The notes under the pieces are model-generated. The model was not told where the DNA came from. It saw only the letters and a list, made by a program, of their open reading frames with translations, and searched no databases. Below, one piece after another: positions 10,665 to 22,900 of a DNA stretch of 64,000 bases (position 1 is its first letter; the number at the start of each line of letters is the position of its first letter). The translations under genes were made by a program, and so were the position numbers. This DNA is from Oidiodendron maius Zn (taxonomy: Eukaryota > Ascomycota > Leotiomycetes > Myxotrichaceae), in the NCBI GenBank assembly GCA_000827325.1, contig KN832870.1, positions 3,286,001 to 3,350,000 on the forward strand, given 5' to 3'.

Positions 10665-13600
10665 CTAGAATTTCCACTGTTCCATCCACAATTTCACCCA
10701 GTCTGGAGAGACGGCTCCAAGCTGGGCTGCTTGTTTGCTGTCACGGACGAGCTTGGTCACTTCAAATAACTGTCGCGGCACTCTCGACATTTCCTTCTGG
10801 CTACTGAGCAACCGAAAGAAATCCAAAAGTTTGGCGGCAGGGTTCTGGTCTGTGACGATTCCATGGTTATTTCGAACACTTTGGTCCAGCTCATCCAGCC
10901 AAAGTCTGAGCGGAATAGTGCGAGGAATACTTGTAAGGGCCTGGACAGCTGGTAAAAGGCTCGACCAAGAGGTAACTTGGGGATTTACCAGGTTATACAC
11001 AAGAGTCTCTCTTACATGCTCGCCTTTGTCGAGAAGCTTCTCAACCAGCTCCACCATCATTGTTGAAAGCAGGTCAACAGGAAGCCAGTCAATGTTTTCA
11101 AAGCTTGCAAGCGTTTCAGGCAGGACTTTTAAATGTTTCGAACTTGCAATAATACTGGGAAACCACTCTCGCTTGTTCCAGTACCCACGTTTAGACAATG
11201 GCCCTGCAATTTGACCAGTGCGGAAGACTGCCGTAGCAATCCCTGCAGCTTTGGTGAAGTCCTCAATAAGAACTTCACTGATGTATTTCGACTCGCCGTA
11301 TCCGATTTTCTCTGGTGCGTCAAAGTCACGGATAATGGCCTCAGGAACTGTAGAATCTGGAGTCTTTGCCAGCCATCCAAGTGCCGTCGAGATACTCGAC
11401 ACAAATACCAAGGGAGCCTTGTTTTTCGAGTGGAAACTAAAATCAAGTAAGTTCCGGACACCTCGAATCTGTGGCTCAAAGGTTTCAATAGTGATATTGA
11501 AATCAACCTTCCATGCGCAGTGGATAATCACTGTAGCTTCATCGACGAGTTGCTGATACATCTCTGATGATAATCCAAGCTTTGGTAGAGATAGCACAAC
11601 CTGCAGAAATTCCACTCGTGAATCTGACCAAGAGGCGTTTTGACCGCGGGATTGACTTGTTTTCTTTTGCTTCTCTTTTCCATTGGCAGATCGATTTAGA
11701 CAGTAGATTTTCGAAACTTTAGATTCAGGCAGTGCATAGATTGCGGCGAGGAGATGGCTGCCCAATGAGCCTGTTGTCCCAGTGATGATAATCTTCCAAG
11801 GCTTCCCTGCAGGTGACGGGGCATTTTTCAAATTCTTCGACGCATTATCATTCATATTATCGCACGGCATATCTCGCGAGTACTTTTGCAAAAGTGCCTC
11901 CATCTTGCTGTGCCGAAGAGCGTTCTCAGGTGCATTCGAAGCCCCATTTCGTTTTCCCAGAAGAGCAATTATCGCATCTGATATTTGGATGAGGGATGGT
12001 GCGGAGTAAATAAATCGAGAATCGATCATATTTAAGTCCATGTCAGCGTCACAAGCTTTCAAAGCAGCCTTCAGTCTTTGCACGATAACCACCACTCCTA
12101 AAGAGTCTAGGCCCCTTTCAAAAATATCCTCAGAGTCATTTACATCTGATACAGCTTTGAGGCCTTTCATTTCTAGGGCTTGTAGATATACTTCTTTTGT
12201 AAAGGCTCTGATAATGCTCGGTGAGATTGGAGTTGCTAATGAAAGCCCCTCGGTGAGCAGACTGGTTTGCTGCCATGCAAATAACTCGTCTAATTCTTGG
12301 GAAAATAACTTCACGGTATTTTGTCGTTGAACAGTGCCTTTACCCGCCCGCATGAAAGGTTTATCTGCTGGTGCAAACAGAATCAAGGACTTTGGTATCT
12401 TCGAAAATGTCGGGGCAATTTTGTTAGCCTGTTGCACGATTGGCCATATTTCATCCAAGGTTCGTTGTTTGGCCTCTGCTGTCTGTGGTATGTCCTGGGC
12501 ATCTAACTCTAACAGTAGGGAAGGGCTGAATCTGTATTCACCTACAACAAGGGCTGCCTTTACCTTCGGATGGGTTCGAATTAGGTCTTCTAAGGGAATT
12601 GGATTAACTTTCTCTCCGTTCGACAGGACAATGAGGTCATCTGCTCGTCCCTTGTAGTACCACCATCCGGATCCAGGGACAAGCCGAGTATAGAGATCTC
12701 TTGTTCGATATTCTTGCAAATGTGGGAACGTTTCGAATATCCCATGGAATTTGACCGTCTCGGAGTCCTTGACAATCACCAGTTCAAATATACCTTCAGA
12801 GACCTCATCAAAATGGTAGCCAATGCCTGTAACGAATTTCAGCGCATTCCAATATTCATTGCCGCCTTGAACGCAATGATACCATCCGTATTCGCTAGCA
12901 CCAATAAAACTAAACAGATGCTGCATTTTTGGGGCAATAGCATTACCAACCTGTCAGCTGTTAGGGACAATGATTGTTATGAGAATGTGAAATGGCTCAC
13001 GCTTGGGTGTAGAGGGCCTCCAGCGTATCCGATATGTTTCACTTTCGCCAGCTCATTGAGACCTTCGGGATATTTAGAGACGTCTTCCAAGATAGATGGA
13101 GGCGTTAGCATGGCCGTGATAACGTCCTCTTTCAGGAGCTTTGTTACATATCCTGCAGACATTGGAACAGCCGGATGTCCCAACACCAGAGTCATGTTAT
13201 AGAACCCCGCATAAAAGTGGGTTAAAAGACCCCCTGCCTAAGTTGATATGTCAGTATTAGTGTTCCGCCCTTCATATCAAGAGATACACACATGGAAACA
13301 GGGAAGCAAAAGTAATAAATTCTGATGGTCGACATAGGTTCTGGTCAAGTAAGGACCTTGATCCGTAGGGAGCAGACGGCCGCAATCTACGGCGCAAAGA
13401 AATCTGAAAGTCCAATTAATCGGCTTGGGGCTGCCTGACGACCCGGAAGTGTGGAGAACCACAAAGACGGTATCGGCCACCTCATCGAAAGTCTTGTCAA
13501 AGGCATAATGGGCAACCTCATCTTGAGCCAGCAGCTCGTCCAGACTGGGGGCTTGGATATTTCTGGTGTTGTCTCCTAATGCGGTAAAAAGTGGCTGCAG

Positions 13601-14177
13601 CAGTTGGGCCTGGGATGAGCAAGATACGACGACACCGCAGTTGGCCTTCCTGAATAGCGACAGCTGGGCATCGACAGTATTCCGTAATGAAGCGATGAGG
13701 ACCTGTTCAGCGGCGCCACTTCAGCGCTATCACACTCAAACAAGCAATAGTATCACTTACTTTGCGCCCCGTTTTCATTCCCGCTAGAACAAACACGACA
13801 TACCGAAGGTCCGTTGGTCCAAAATAAGCAAAAGTGCAAACCTCATTTCCAGCCTCGCCCAGGGCCTCGTCGAGCCACCACGCCGCACGATTGATGGCGT
13901 TGGCCAGCTGGGCGTAGTTAACCGCCCGAAATCCATCGCACGGGTCCGCGGTTCGGGGATACAAACCAAAAGGTCGCTCGTAGCCAGACCGAGCTCTGGC
14001 GTCCACAATCTGCGGAAACAGTCTCCGGTCGTAACTTTCGATGTCCGGTGAGGCAGCCATGTCGTCCCCGGACATGCAAAACTCGTCCAATGAAAAAGCG
14101 CCCAGAGAGCGGAATCGGCGATCGCAATTCGGCCAACTTTCCGCCGCAAACTGCACGCGCTCCGCTGCACCAGTCAC
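10665..14177 (-). CDS. NRPS-like carboxylic acid reductase (A-T-R, no condensation domain)
   Basis: Four exons (14177-13761, 13702-13292, 13237-13001, 12950-10665), all joined in phase 0, give 1116 residues. The adenylation domain covers about 30-600: A3 motif LHTSGSSGSPKPI at 222-234, GASEYGW in place of the usual A5, TRDLYTRLVPGSGWWYYKGRADDLI for A7-A8, and the A10 lysine in RAGKGTVQR near 560. A carrier domain follows with FERGLDSLG (phosphopantetheine Ser near 638). Then comes an NAD(P)-binding thioester reductase with ITGTTGSLGSHLL near 744-756, FVSSIS and catalytic YGESK near 906. By family such enzymes activate a carboxylic acid, load it on the carrier and release it reductively as an aldehyde or alcohol. 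There is no condensation domain, unlike a peptide-making NRPS. The A-domain substrate is unknown. A retroelement lies just past the stop. Confidence 0.93.
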
Positions 14178-17100
14178 AGTCTCTCTTGTGTTGTTTGGGT
14201 CGGCCGCCTCGTCCGCCTCGTCTGCCGGGCGAGAATGGCGTCGGTTTTATCTACTCGCGAGATTGTACCCCGATTAGATGAAGATCAGAAAGTAAGCTGC
14301 TGACGGGTCGCCTCATCACCAGCTGTTCTGCACCATAACCAGTTGGGTAGTGTTCGGCGGCGGGGTCTGACATGCGCGGGTTGTTGGTCGCCAAAAGGTA
14401 AGACAAGGCCATTAGGACAACAGTAATGCGCTGGAGAACAGCCAGGGAAATGACAGATCCCGCCATCGGTGAGCATTTATTCACGCTGAGACAACCCGCT
14501 ACTTACTATCCTAGGTTATTGTTAGCGGGTGGCGGCTTCGACAGCTTCTGTCAGCTTATGTCGATCGGCCGAACATCATAGAATAGCTGATAATGCTCAC
14601 AGACGCTGTGTTCAGGTGGTAGCCGGCGCGAGATCGATTACAAAGTAATGATTACTTTACGTACACACCAAGATGTTAAAGCTCTGCACCTGATCTGTAA
14701 GTTAATGCAGAAAGTCAGCTGTGGGTTAAATGAACATCTGAAAGGCTTCTTGCGGGTCCTGTTGGGTGAGCCTGTTTGAGCCTCATTTTGGCATGCTATG
14801 TAGCATAATATATATATATATATATGATATTATCCGTATAGGTCTAGAAACTGGACAGGCCCAGTATGAAATGATATGTCTACCGATATTATATGCTCCT
14901 CTTACGACCAAATTCGGTATGCATTGAGTTGACCAGCACTTCATCAATGGAGATAGAACTAAGAGTCATATATTTCCGAAAAAGGTATATGGCTATTAAA
15001 TATACGGATAAAATAGATGTTAATTAACCTCTGTAGTAGAGTAACACCCATGATGGCGCTTTCCCATCATTTGAGTAATCCTTCGGCTTACGCAACACTC
15101 TTCGGAAGGTTGCCCGGGAGCAACTTCATCCTACCAGCTATAAAGGGACCAGTACGGACATCAGAGGATTAGTGAGTGCGTAATCAAGAACTAAAATTCA
15201 TTAAATAGCACAATAGATTCTACTCTTATTAATTGCCTACGAGTCTTATCAAGCAAACTTCTAGTTACGGAACCTAAGAATATCCCGCTGTATCTAAGCT
15301 CATATAACTGAATTCTTCGTCTGGAATCATGTAGAACAGTGGAAATTGATTGTTAAAGAATTGAAAAGGTTGTAGATTTGCTTTAATATAAAATAATGTC
15401 ATAGAGGAGTGCTGGGCGTAGTTGTCTATTAAAAAAATGAAGTATGAAGGTCGCGGAAAGACAAATAAGCTTTATGAGCAAAAATAAAAGGTATGAACTA
15501 GGGGGAGAGTATCTTAACACAGGCACCTATATGACCTAATACTGCATATATATCTCAATTCCCAATATCTCTCAAAGGCTGAGAGCACATGTAGATAGAG
15601 TATAGGCAGCTTGTATGGCGAGTAAACCCTTCATTAAAGTTAAGACGTCTATCACGCCTACCAGGCACCTATGATCCGTATGGTGCGTATAATATCAATT
15701 AGCATGTATAATACTCCTCCTAAAAGATATAATTATACCTTCCTTAATAGCTATAGCCCTATCACAACAAAGTGATCCTGGCCCCTATTCGTCTCGCTTA
15801 TGAACCGCTCGCCCTCGCTTCCTACACCCTGCCCCCTTTTGCCCCCCTTTCCCCGCTCGTTTTGCCACTTGGGTTCCCGACGACTCTGACTGGGTGAGCA
15901 AGAGCGCCGAAAACGGAAATACGGTCTTGCGTGCATGAACTGGGGGGGTACGCATGAAGGACCCGCTGAGCATCAGGAGCGGCCCCGAGGTGACGATCAT
16001 CTCCAGGGGTTTGTGGCCCGTATGGCATTAGTGCCGCAATGGACCCTGTAGGCGGACGTAGGGCTGATTTATGGTTAGTGGTGCATAAGGAGAAGAACAA
16101 CTTGGTGTAACTCATCTGGGTAAGGCGGGAGGTGAACACGGTGCATTATATTGACTCCGATGAGTGTGAGTTTGCATCTTGGCATACAATAGTTAATGTA
16201 GTAGACTCACTGGGCTTTGAACTAAATGGTATATAGCATTCTGTGTACGAAGGGCTCCTCAGATTAGTGAATGGGTGATGACATCTCCTTGCTCCCATTA
16301 TGAATGTTGTAAGATGCATGATTTGAGTGAAAGAAGGACAGGTTCCTCTTCGCCCCTTCTCACGACGATGCTGAGCATGAGGAGTTGATGCATTGCATCT
16401 GGAGAGGGCTGTAACAGCTATATTAGGTATTGAGAAATCTCATGAGAGCTTAGTATGTTGGATATGGAAATCACGTATAGGAGCTTGAGAAGACCAGTAT
16501 AAGGCGTCAGCTCCATCGTCAGCTCCATCACCATCACAGACAAGATTCGAAATCATGATCTGAGGAGATAGAGAAAGTCCATTCAGTTCAACTTGCAGCA
16601 GAGGATTTGCCTAAAAACCGAACAGATTTATATTGAAGAGAAATTATCGGTATTACATGATTATTATCATTCATAGTTCGGAAGAAACAATACTACATAT
16701 ATTCCCGCCAGATATATTTTAAAATCTGGGCGGACTTTTAGAAGTAAACTCGTAAACCTATCCGAGGCCAATTCCATGTAGCAAAACTTCAGAGACGGAG
16801 CAAAAAAGGAATTTCAGACTACATTCCGAACGTTACTTATCATGCCAATTTTGGCGATGCCCTCTTTTGAGATGAGCTTCGAGTTTAGATTTTGTGACCT
16901 AAACACACACAACGTATTTACGCCCTTACCTATCAGACAAAATGCCGGTCTCTGCATTCACATTCGTGTTTATGGCTTGCATTCTGGAACTTTATTCAGA
17001 CCTGGATCAGAATATTGACCCTGAGCTAAATTCTAGCGTCGAACGAAGAGTTAGATTAAGGACCGCAGTGAGCAGATATCAATGAGCAGGAATACTCACT

Positions 17101-17263
17101 GTTAGTCATTCTGATGGTTGGGATACGAGCGCCTGTGACCCTCTCCTCCACCTTGCTTAAGAGTAACGATAATCCAGATCCAGTTTACGGGAGATTTTCA
17201 CCAGTGGTATACGCTAAGCCGGTGGCTATCACGACTTTTGGAAAGGATATATCATCCCCACAG
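14178..17263. other. 3.1-kb AT-rich gap with one GC-rich island
   Basis: The first 300 bases are the upstream region of the NRPS-like gene. From about 14,600 to 17,100 the DNA is AT-rich and rich in TA steps, with a TA dinucleotide run near 14,809-14,825. A conspicuous GC-rich block (about 15,780-16,030) carries overlapping minus-strand frames (15,751-16,139) without a recognisable domain. A 47-codon frame begins at 16,941. I see no supported gene; decayed repeats are possible. Confidence 0.5.
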
Positions 17264-19417
17264 CTATATTTTATTCTCCTCGATGATATGGCTCTCAGTA
17301 TCTGACTCTTCTTCATCTGCGATTTCAACTCTCACATCTACCAATTCCTCCGATGCGACAACACTTGCAATTGATGTATCTGTCATGAATGTTGATACTC
17401 TCGAATCCAGAGGAGGAACATCCATGGTTGTTGAAAACCGTCGAGACACATGGTCGTATGAGATCCAGGACCCAGCATCGGCAATTCCATATGCAAGCCA
17501 CACGATCCGTTCCCTCCGTACATCAGCCATTGAGGCCACTTCTAGGTGCCGTTCCTCGTCATCCAGCTTGTCATCCGAGAACCACGTCGGTGGAAAATAA
17601 CCTTCCGCCCACGTCAAACCCCTCATCGCGAAATCTTCAGTAAAAGGGCGAATGTGGTCCTTGACTGGCACTGGAAATGCATCATCCTCGATCCGGTTCG
17701 GTGTAGGGTAAGCGGCCATAAACGGATTTAATGTCTCAACTAGGAGCTGCCAAGGAAAACCAGGCGCTAGATATTGCATTGCCCGAGGGCGGCGAGACAT
17801 GAATTTCATGAAAGCGAGCGTAACGTGGATAAATGGTAAGATGTTTGGGTCGCCTATCCGTTTCAAGACGATCTTTATGACTTCGGTTGCGAGGTATTGT
17901 GCCTCTTGGAAAGATTCCATAGTCTTCTCGTCGATTTTTACCGCCATTTCGGGATCAGATACATTTTGGGATGCATCATCCATGGCTATCATTAAAGGAT
18001 TGTCTTGGGCGCCATATCCAAGCATGGCAATGATGTTAGAAATAGCGATATAGTACCCTTGCTCTAAAAACTTGCGTGTTACTCTCCCGATATGGTTATT
18101 AAGGAGATCGAGGAAATCTTGTACTGCAGGCCGGAATTTATCCATATTCTTGTTTGTAAAGAGAAGACCGTGAGCCTTAACAAAGGCTGTATCGAAAGGA
18201 GGAAGTCGATACTGGCCCTGCCCACTGGTGGCGTTCAGAACTGGCTCAAAGAGTGTTAATATCGATTCTCGAGCGGATGAGAATGGGACTGCCACACAAA
18301 GAGATTTCGTGTAGTAGAATAGTTGAAGAAGAGCGTTTGGTCTAGCCAGAATAGCCAAATGATGATAAAGGCGTCCAGTGTTTGGAGCGTTGTCCGAGGC
18401 CTTTGAATACCAGTGCCTCGCTACTCCAGTCCAAACGTCTCTGTCTCTAATATCATCATCTTCGATAGCCATCCTGTATCGCCCAAGATCCCCAAGGCAC
18501 TCGATCCATGTGTCCTCGAAGGCAGGCACTGTTTCATATAACAGGGCCATCATCGAGTACGCTAGATATATAAAAGCGAGCATATGATCGAGTGAGGCTG
18601 GTAAACGATGTCTCAACAACTCAAGGAATGAATGTATACCATGCCGCCACATTCGGGCTGGCATGGCGTACTTTGACGCTAATCTACGCAGAGCTGGGCT
18701 TGCTGACGGATGCTGAGAGGCAAGGAAGAAATCGTGATGCTCGTGCAGTAAAGTACGATGCAACGCGATTAATGCCTGCCATTGCTCATTGTTCAGCTTG
18801 GGCAGGGATGCCGGATCACCCTGCTGCGCCAGAGCGGCTTGTTTATTATCCACTTCGATACACTTTGCCTCCACCATAACGAGTCCGGCATATATCCCTT
18901 TTACTTCTGCCACTAGTTGCTCTTGCGAAATTGGTCTTGTTTCAGGCTCTCTAACTATATCGAAGGCTGCATCCTTTTTGAGCTCTTCTTCCATCTGCTC
19001 GACTCCCGTCCTCGACGTATAGATCTTGCTCGGTCCCGTCGACCTCACGGAAGGCTTTGCCTGCGAGGATGGGGACGATAGTTGTGGGGCCACAAAATTG
19101 GTCCGTTTAGGAATTCGCTCTGCTGTCCAGAGCTGTGGATTTGCGACTGGCGGCCGTTGATTATCAGAATCTGGGCTCTGGCGTGCTCTTGACCGTCTTG
19201 GTAGTGGAGATGGTGATCTTCGTCGTGGAGAGCCAGACCCTGCTGAGATTCCATCTCCCACTGCCGCCCTCTTGCGCGGTTGCTCGCCTTGGCTGTCTTC
19301 TGACACATCTCGCATATCAATATCCTCACCCTCCTTTGACGTTTCTAGATTAAGTTTTTCAATCTCGGCGAGAGACCGCGGAGGATCGCCTGGCGATGGC
19401 CTCTTGGCTTGTGCCAT
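17264..19417 (-). CDS. EST1/SMG7-like protein (Est1 DNA/RNA-binding, 14-3-3-like fold)
   Basis: Single exon, 717 residues. The N-terminal ~110 residues are disordered and Ser/Pro/Arg-rich. The region about 150-480 is helical: QWQALIALHRTLLHEHHDFFLASQH, then RMWRHGIHSFLELLRHRLPASLDHMLAFIYLAYSM, then TGRLYHHLAILARPNALLQLFYYTKSLCVAVPFSSARESIL. This is the signature of the Est1/SMG5-7 TPR plus Est1-type DNA/RNA-binding domain. The C-terminus is acidic (DEEESDTESHIIEE). Family roles are nonsense-mediated decay (SMG7/Ebs1) or telomerase recruitment (Est1); the sequence does not decide, and most filamentous fungi carry several paralogues. There is no PIN nuclease domain, so it is not SMG6-like. Confidence 0.85.
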   Translation of the reverse strand: MAQAKRPSPGDPPRSLAEIEKLNLETSKEGEDIDMRDVSEDSQGEQPRKRAAVGDGISAGSGSPRRRSPSPLPRRSRARQSPDSDNQRPPVANPQLWTAERIPKRTNFVAPQLSSPSSQAKPSVRSTGPSKIYTSRTGVEQMEEELKKDAAFDIVREPETRPISQEQLVAEVKGIYAGLVMVEAKCIEVDNKQAALAQQGDPASLPKLNNEQWQALIALHRTLLHEHHDFFLASQHPSASPALRRLASKYAMPARMWRHGIHSFLELLRHRLPASLDHMLAFIYLAYSMMALLYETVPAFEDTWIECLGDLGRYRMAIEDDDIRDRDVWTGVARHWYSKASDNAPNTGRLYHHLAILARPNALLQLFYYTKSLCVAVPFSSARESILTLFEPVLNATSGQGQYRLPPFDTAFVKAHGLLFTNKNMDKFRPAVQDFLDLLNNHIGRVTRKFLEQGYYIAISNIIAMLGYGAQDNPLMIAMDDASQNVSDPEMAVKIDEKTMESFQEAQYLATEVIKIVLKRIGDPNILPFIHVTLAFMKFMSRRPRAMQYLAPGFPWQLLVETLNPFMAAYPTPNRIEDDAFPVPVKDHIRPFTEDFAMRGLTWAEGYFPPTWFSDDKLDDEERHLEVASMADVRRERIVWLAYGIADAGSWISYDHVSRRFSTTMDVPPLDSRVSTFMTDTSIASVVASEELVDVRVEIADEEESDTESHIIEENKI

Positions 19418-19653
19418 CTGGGCTTCGGGTAGTGGATTTTGGGGGTCGTGGAACGACGGTTTCTTTGGAGAGGATTCATGTTGAGGTCTATGACGAAGAG
19501 GAAGTTAGTCTTAAGTGTTTATAGCAAGGCTTAGGCAGCCTTGTCATCAGATAGAGTAGCAGCCTTGCGACGTTGTTCGCCTCCAGCCCAGCCTTCTATA
19601 TAAAAAGACCTTCTCGGTCACAGGAAAAGGCTGACGCCCGAAGGATTCGCTGC
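19418..19653. other. Upstream region of the EST1/SMG7-like gene
   Basis: Contains the presumed promoter and 5' leader. Nothing specific is recognised. Confidence 0.4.
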
Positions 19654-19940
19654 CTACCTCGTGTCCTTGTCAGCGGTCCCTGCGTCATACGTCCCGCCGG
19701 GCGAGGGCATCTGGCTCGGATGTGTCCACCGGGCATGATTGTAGAGCTCGTCGGTCGACCTGAAAGACGGCCGGGCTCGACAGACTGTACAGGAGTAAGA
19801 GCCGCCTCCCTCGGCATTCTTGCTGTGGTTCCGTCGCTGGTGCTGCACCCAATGGTCGTGGATGGTTGGCATATCGCATACTGCGGATGGACGACGATCT
19901 CCAGATCAAGGGGGATAAAGCCAGCCAGGTTCTTCTGCAC
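19654..19940 (-). pseudogene. C2H2 zinc-finger-like reading frame, probably broken
   Basis: From 19,872 to 19,654 the minus strand encodes 72 residues with one clear C2H2 finger (YSCTVCRARPSFRSTDELYNHARWTHP: CX2C, then HX4H). Directly upstream, a second protein-like stretch (GFIPLDLEIVVHPQYAIC) reads in another frame from about 19,933, preceded by a good 3' splice site (GCTGACCGGTGCAG, exon starting at 19,935). The two pieces would fit together as one zinc-finger protein apart from a frameshift at a GATATGC motif near 19,870. No upstream exon could be fixed. It may be a decayed gene, a sequencing slip or a coincidence. Confidence 0.3.
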
Positions 19941-22900
19941 CGGTCAGCGTCTGTCTGTGTGTGTCTATCTGTGGCGGCGTGCTGCGTGCCTGTGTCTCTG
20001 TCGGGGGGGCAGTCTCCGCGTACAGAGGTGAGCGAAATGGCAAGAAGTGTTCGTTCTGCCTGGCAAGCCTCTGTCGTGGGATGGGAAGGGGCTTTGAGAG
20101 GGGGGGGGATGTTGGGCATCGGCAGCAAGACCAGCAAGCACAACCAGCCTGCTGTTTCTCGTCGTCGACGAGCACGAGAACAGGTCAGACGGGGAGCGGC
20201 TCGGAATCACTCACCTCACTCATTCAAAGGTCCTGATTGGCGTACCATCTCTGGGTCAAAAACGTATGATAAGGGATTAATTTGACTCCTTTTCAGGGAC
20301 AGTCTACCATTATAAACGCTATGGAAACTCACGCTATGGAAACTCTGGTCCGCGCACCACCAAGTCTTTGCCTCAGGATGTGAGTGGCGTGTTCGCATGT
20401 CTGCTTGCGCCCGACCGGCCGCTTCGGTGAGGGGTGTCCTCATCAGCTCACCGAGTGCCTTAACTTTGCCGCCGCTAATTTTGGCTGGCTGTAGTTTCGA
20501 GTCTATGAGAGATTTCGGTCCTTTTTGTGATCCTCCTCTGCCTCTTCATTTCTCTCTGAGACTGGCGCTTCGCGAGCAAAATGTGACCAACTGTTATAAA
20601 GACCGTGGCTGATTGTCACTGCCCAGTGCCTTCCTTGGAATACTCGCATCTTGCACCAGTTGTAACTCAATTCATTTCACAGCTGTGCTGGTTTCAAGTT
20701 GTTCATTTGGGTACCACTCGTTTATTTCGCTGCCAGAGAACCTTTGCCCAGCTGGAGACAAAGGGGGCTGAGATAGTGAGCGTGAGACAGAGTGAGAGTG
20801 AGAGAGAGCTGAGCACTGCCTTGGGAGTGCGCGGCCGCCACCCATCATCCGGTGCCTGGTGTGAGGATTGTATGCGCTCGACGAAGACCGTAGGAAAGCA
20901 CAGGCGTTGATGCTGTTCTTGCGGTCGCATTGTCACGAGGACGAGGAATCACCAACATCTCGGCGGCGTCAGCAGCCTGGCTAGTACATTCTCAGATCTA
21001 TATCAGGCGATATAGCTATGGCAGCCGCCTGGCTCTTTAATGGGCACCGAAAAAGGCCATGCAGAGTCCTTTTGTCAAGCCTGCCCTTGGCCGTGCAGGC
21101 AGAGAGTGAGGGCTGGCGAACTGTATCAAGAATCCTACGCGCTACGGACTTTGGCGCCTCAAAGGGCTGGATCTCCCAAAGGCCTCCTTGGGCCGCCAGA
21201 ACGCGAAAAACAGATTTACCTTTTCTTGTGGACTGCGAATTTTTCTTCTAATTCTTGACCTTACTCGATGCTGGCAGCATTGTGCGGGGTATTCCAGCGA
21301 ATAGCCCCAGAAGGCCATCTCCTAGCAACAAGCAAGTCATAGTACGGCTTTCGGAGATCCCCTTCTTTTATGCCTATTTATTTAAGCATGATCAGAAAGC
21401 GAGTAGTCTCTCGTATCCTGAGACAGATAAGGCGCTCCACGCGTTCAACTTGAGGCATTGCTTCTGAATACGTATGCCGGTTTCAGGCACCGATATACCG
21501 CAACGAGAACTTTCGAATCTAGGAAGCTTCGAAAGCCAACCATTTTTCGCCAAGAGATAAGTTCAGCACACTATCTAGCACATCACAGCCAGAATACACG
21601 AATCTACTCGTTGTCTTGGGAATCTTGCGCGTGAACTAGTCTTTGGAAGTTGATAATTTCCTCATATGACCACATCTATACACCTCTTTAGCCTCCCGCT
21701 TCCAGCGGTTTAAGGTCATCTGCGAGCATAGGACTAATTTTCAGCCCAAATAGTTGCCCTGTTTCTTGCTGAGCTCTTCCACTGTTTTCGAACACCAACC
21801 TTCTCTCACGTCAGAAAGAGGCGCATGATCCATCCTGCACTGAACTTATAAGGTGAGAGCGGTTTGCGAAGTCCACGAAAATATTCTTCAGGCAGCCTAT
21901 TCATGACTAAAGATAGTCACGAGCTCCCGAACACTGCACAGACATTGTAGCTTTCAGAAATGTCTCGTGGGAAGAAAAGAAAAACCGCCATCAACCTCGG
22001 CGAGGATGCCACGGCAAGTAAGCACAGGCGAAAGCCGACATACGGACCGGCCACGCCCGAGAGTGCTTTTGCCACCAACACGACAGTCCCGGTTTCGCAC
22101 GGGTCGGGACGGCTCGCACGCGATTCATGCTGCATATTAAACCCTGAACTTACATCTTTTCTCCTTTTTTTCGGTGGAGGTCTGACCCGAATGTAAGGAT
22201 ATACGACACCCCCTGTAGATTGGCGAATGAGAAGCGAGAATTACATTATGTAATATCTTACAAAGACAATTGACTGAGTCTTAAATTTGATCAGTACCCG
22301 AGTGCAAGGCCAAAAAACGCTGAAGTTCAGATGTTCTGTATATTGGACTCAAGTGGCAACTTTGGTTAGGTCAGTCTTCTGATCACTTAAATGGTTGTGC
22401 ATCCCTTGCTGACATAATCTTAAGCGAGAACGGAACAGCCTCTATGAAGCAAGGGGTAAATTTTTTTCCACCTATGTGTCTCGATCTGTCATCCTTTATT
22501 GCCGTACAATGTGACTCTTTTGCCCCTTGATCTCAAGGGCTGTCAGTATATTTCATACCTGCTGGAAAGGACGTGTCTCTCACCCAGACGCGTCCTATCT
22601 GCCTATGGTGGCGAAAAGGCACCTGTTTGTTTTCTCTATGGATAGAGTTAACTCTGCACAGACAAGATGCTGCCGGCCACACCGCTACATCCATCTCGCC
22701 TCTCACCAATTATTGACGCCTAGAGCTACATTATCTTGACGGCAGGACTCCCGGAGTTCCCCCGGCTCATCACCCCTTTGTATGCCGCCAGTGGTGCATA
22801 ATTTGTCGGTGGGGCGTAGAAGCTTGCCGATCCCATCCTCTCAGCCACGAGGAGCTGGGGCGTGAGAAGATTGTCTTGGTCCTCAAGCCCCTATTCGCCC

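Noticed and set aside
14251-14484. Extra N-terminal exon for the NRPS-like gene
   Set aside because: The frame is not in continuity with the start at 14,177, which already gives a normal A-domain beginning; no matching splice pair was found.
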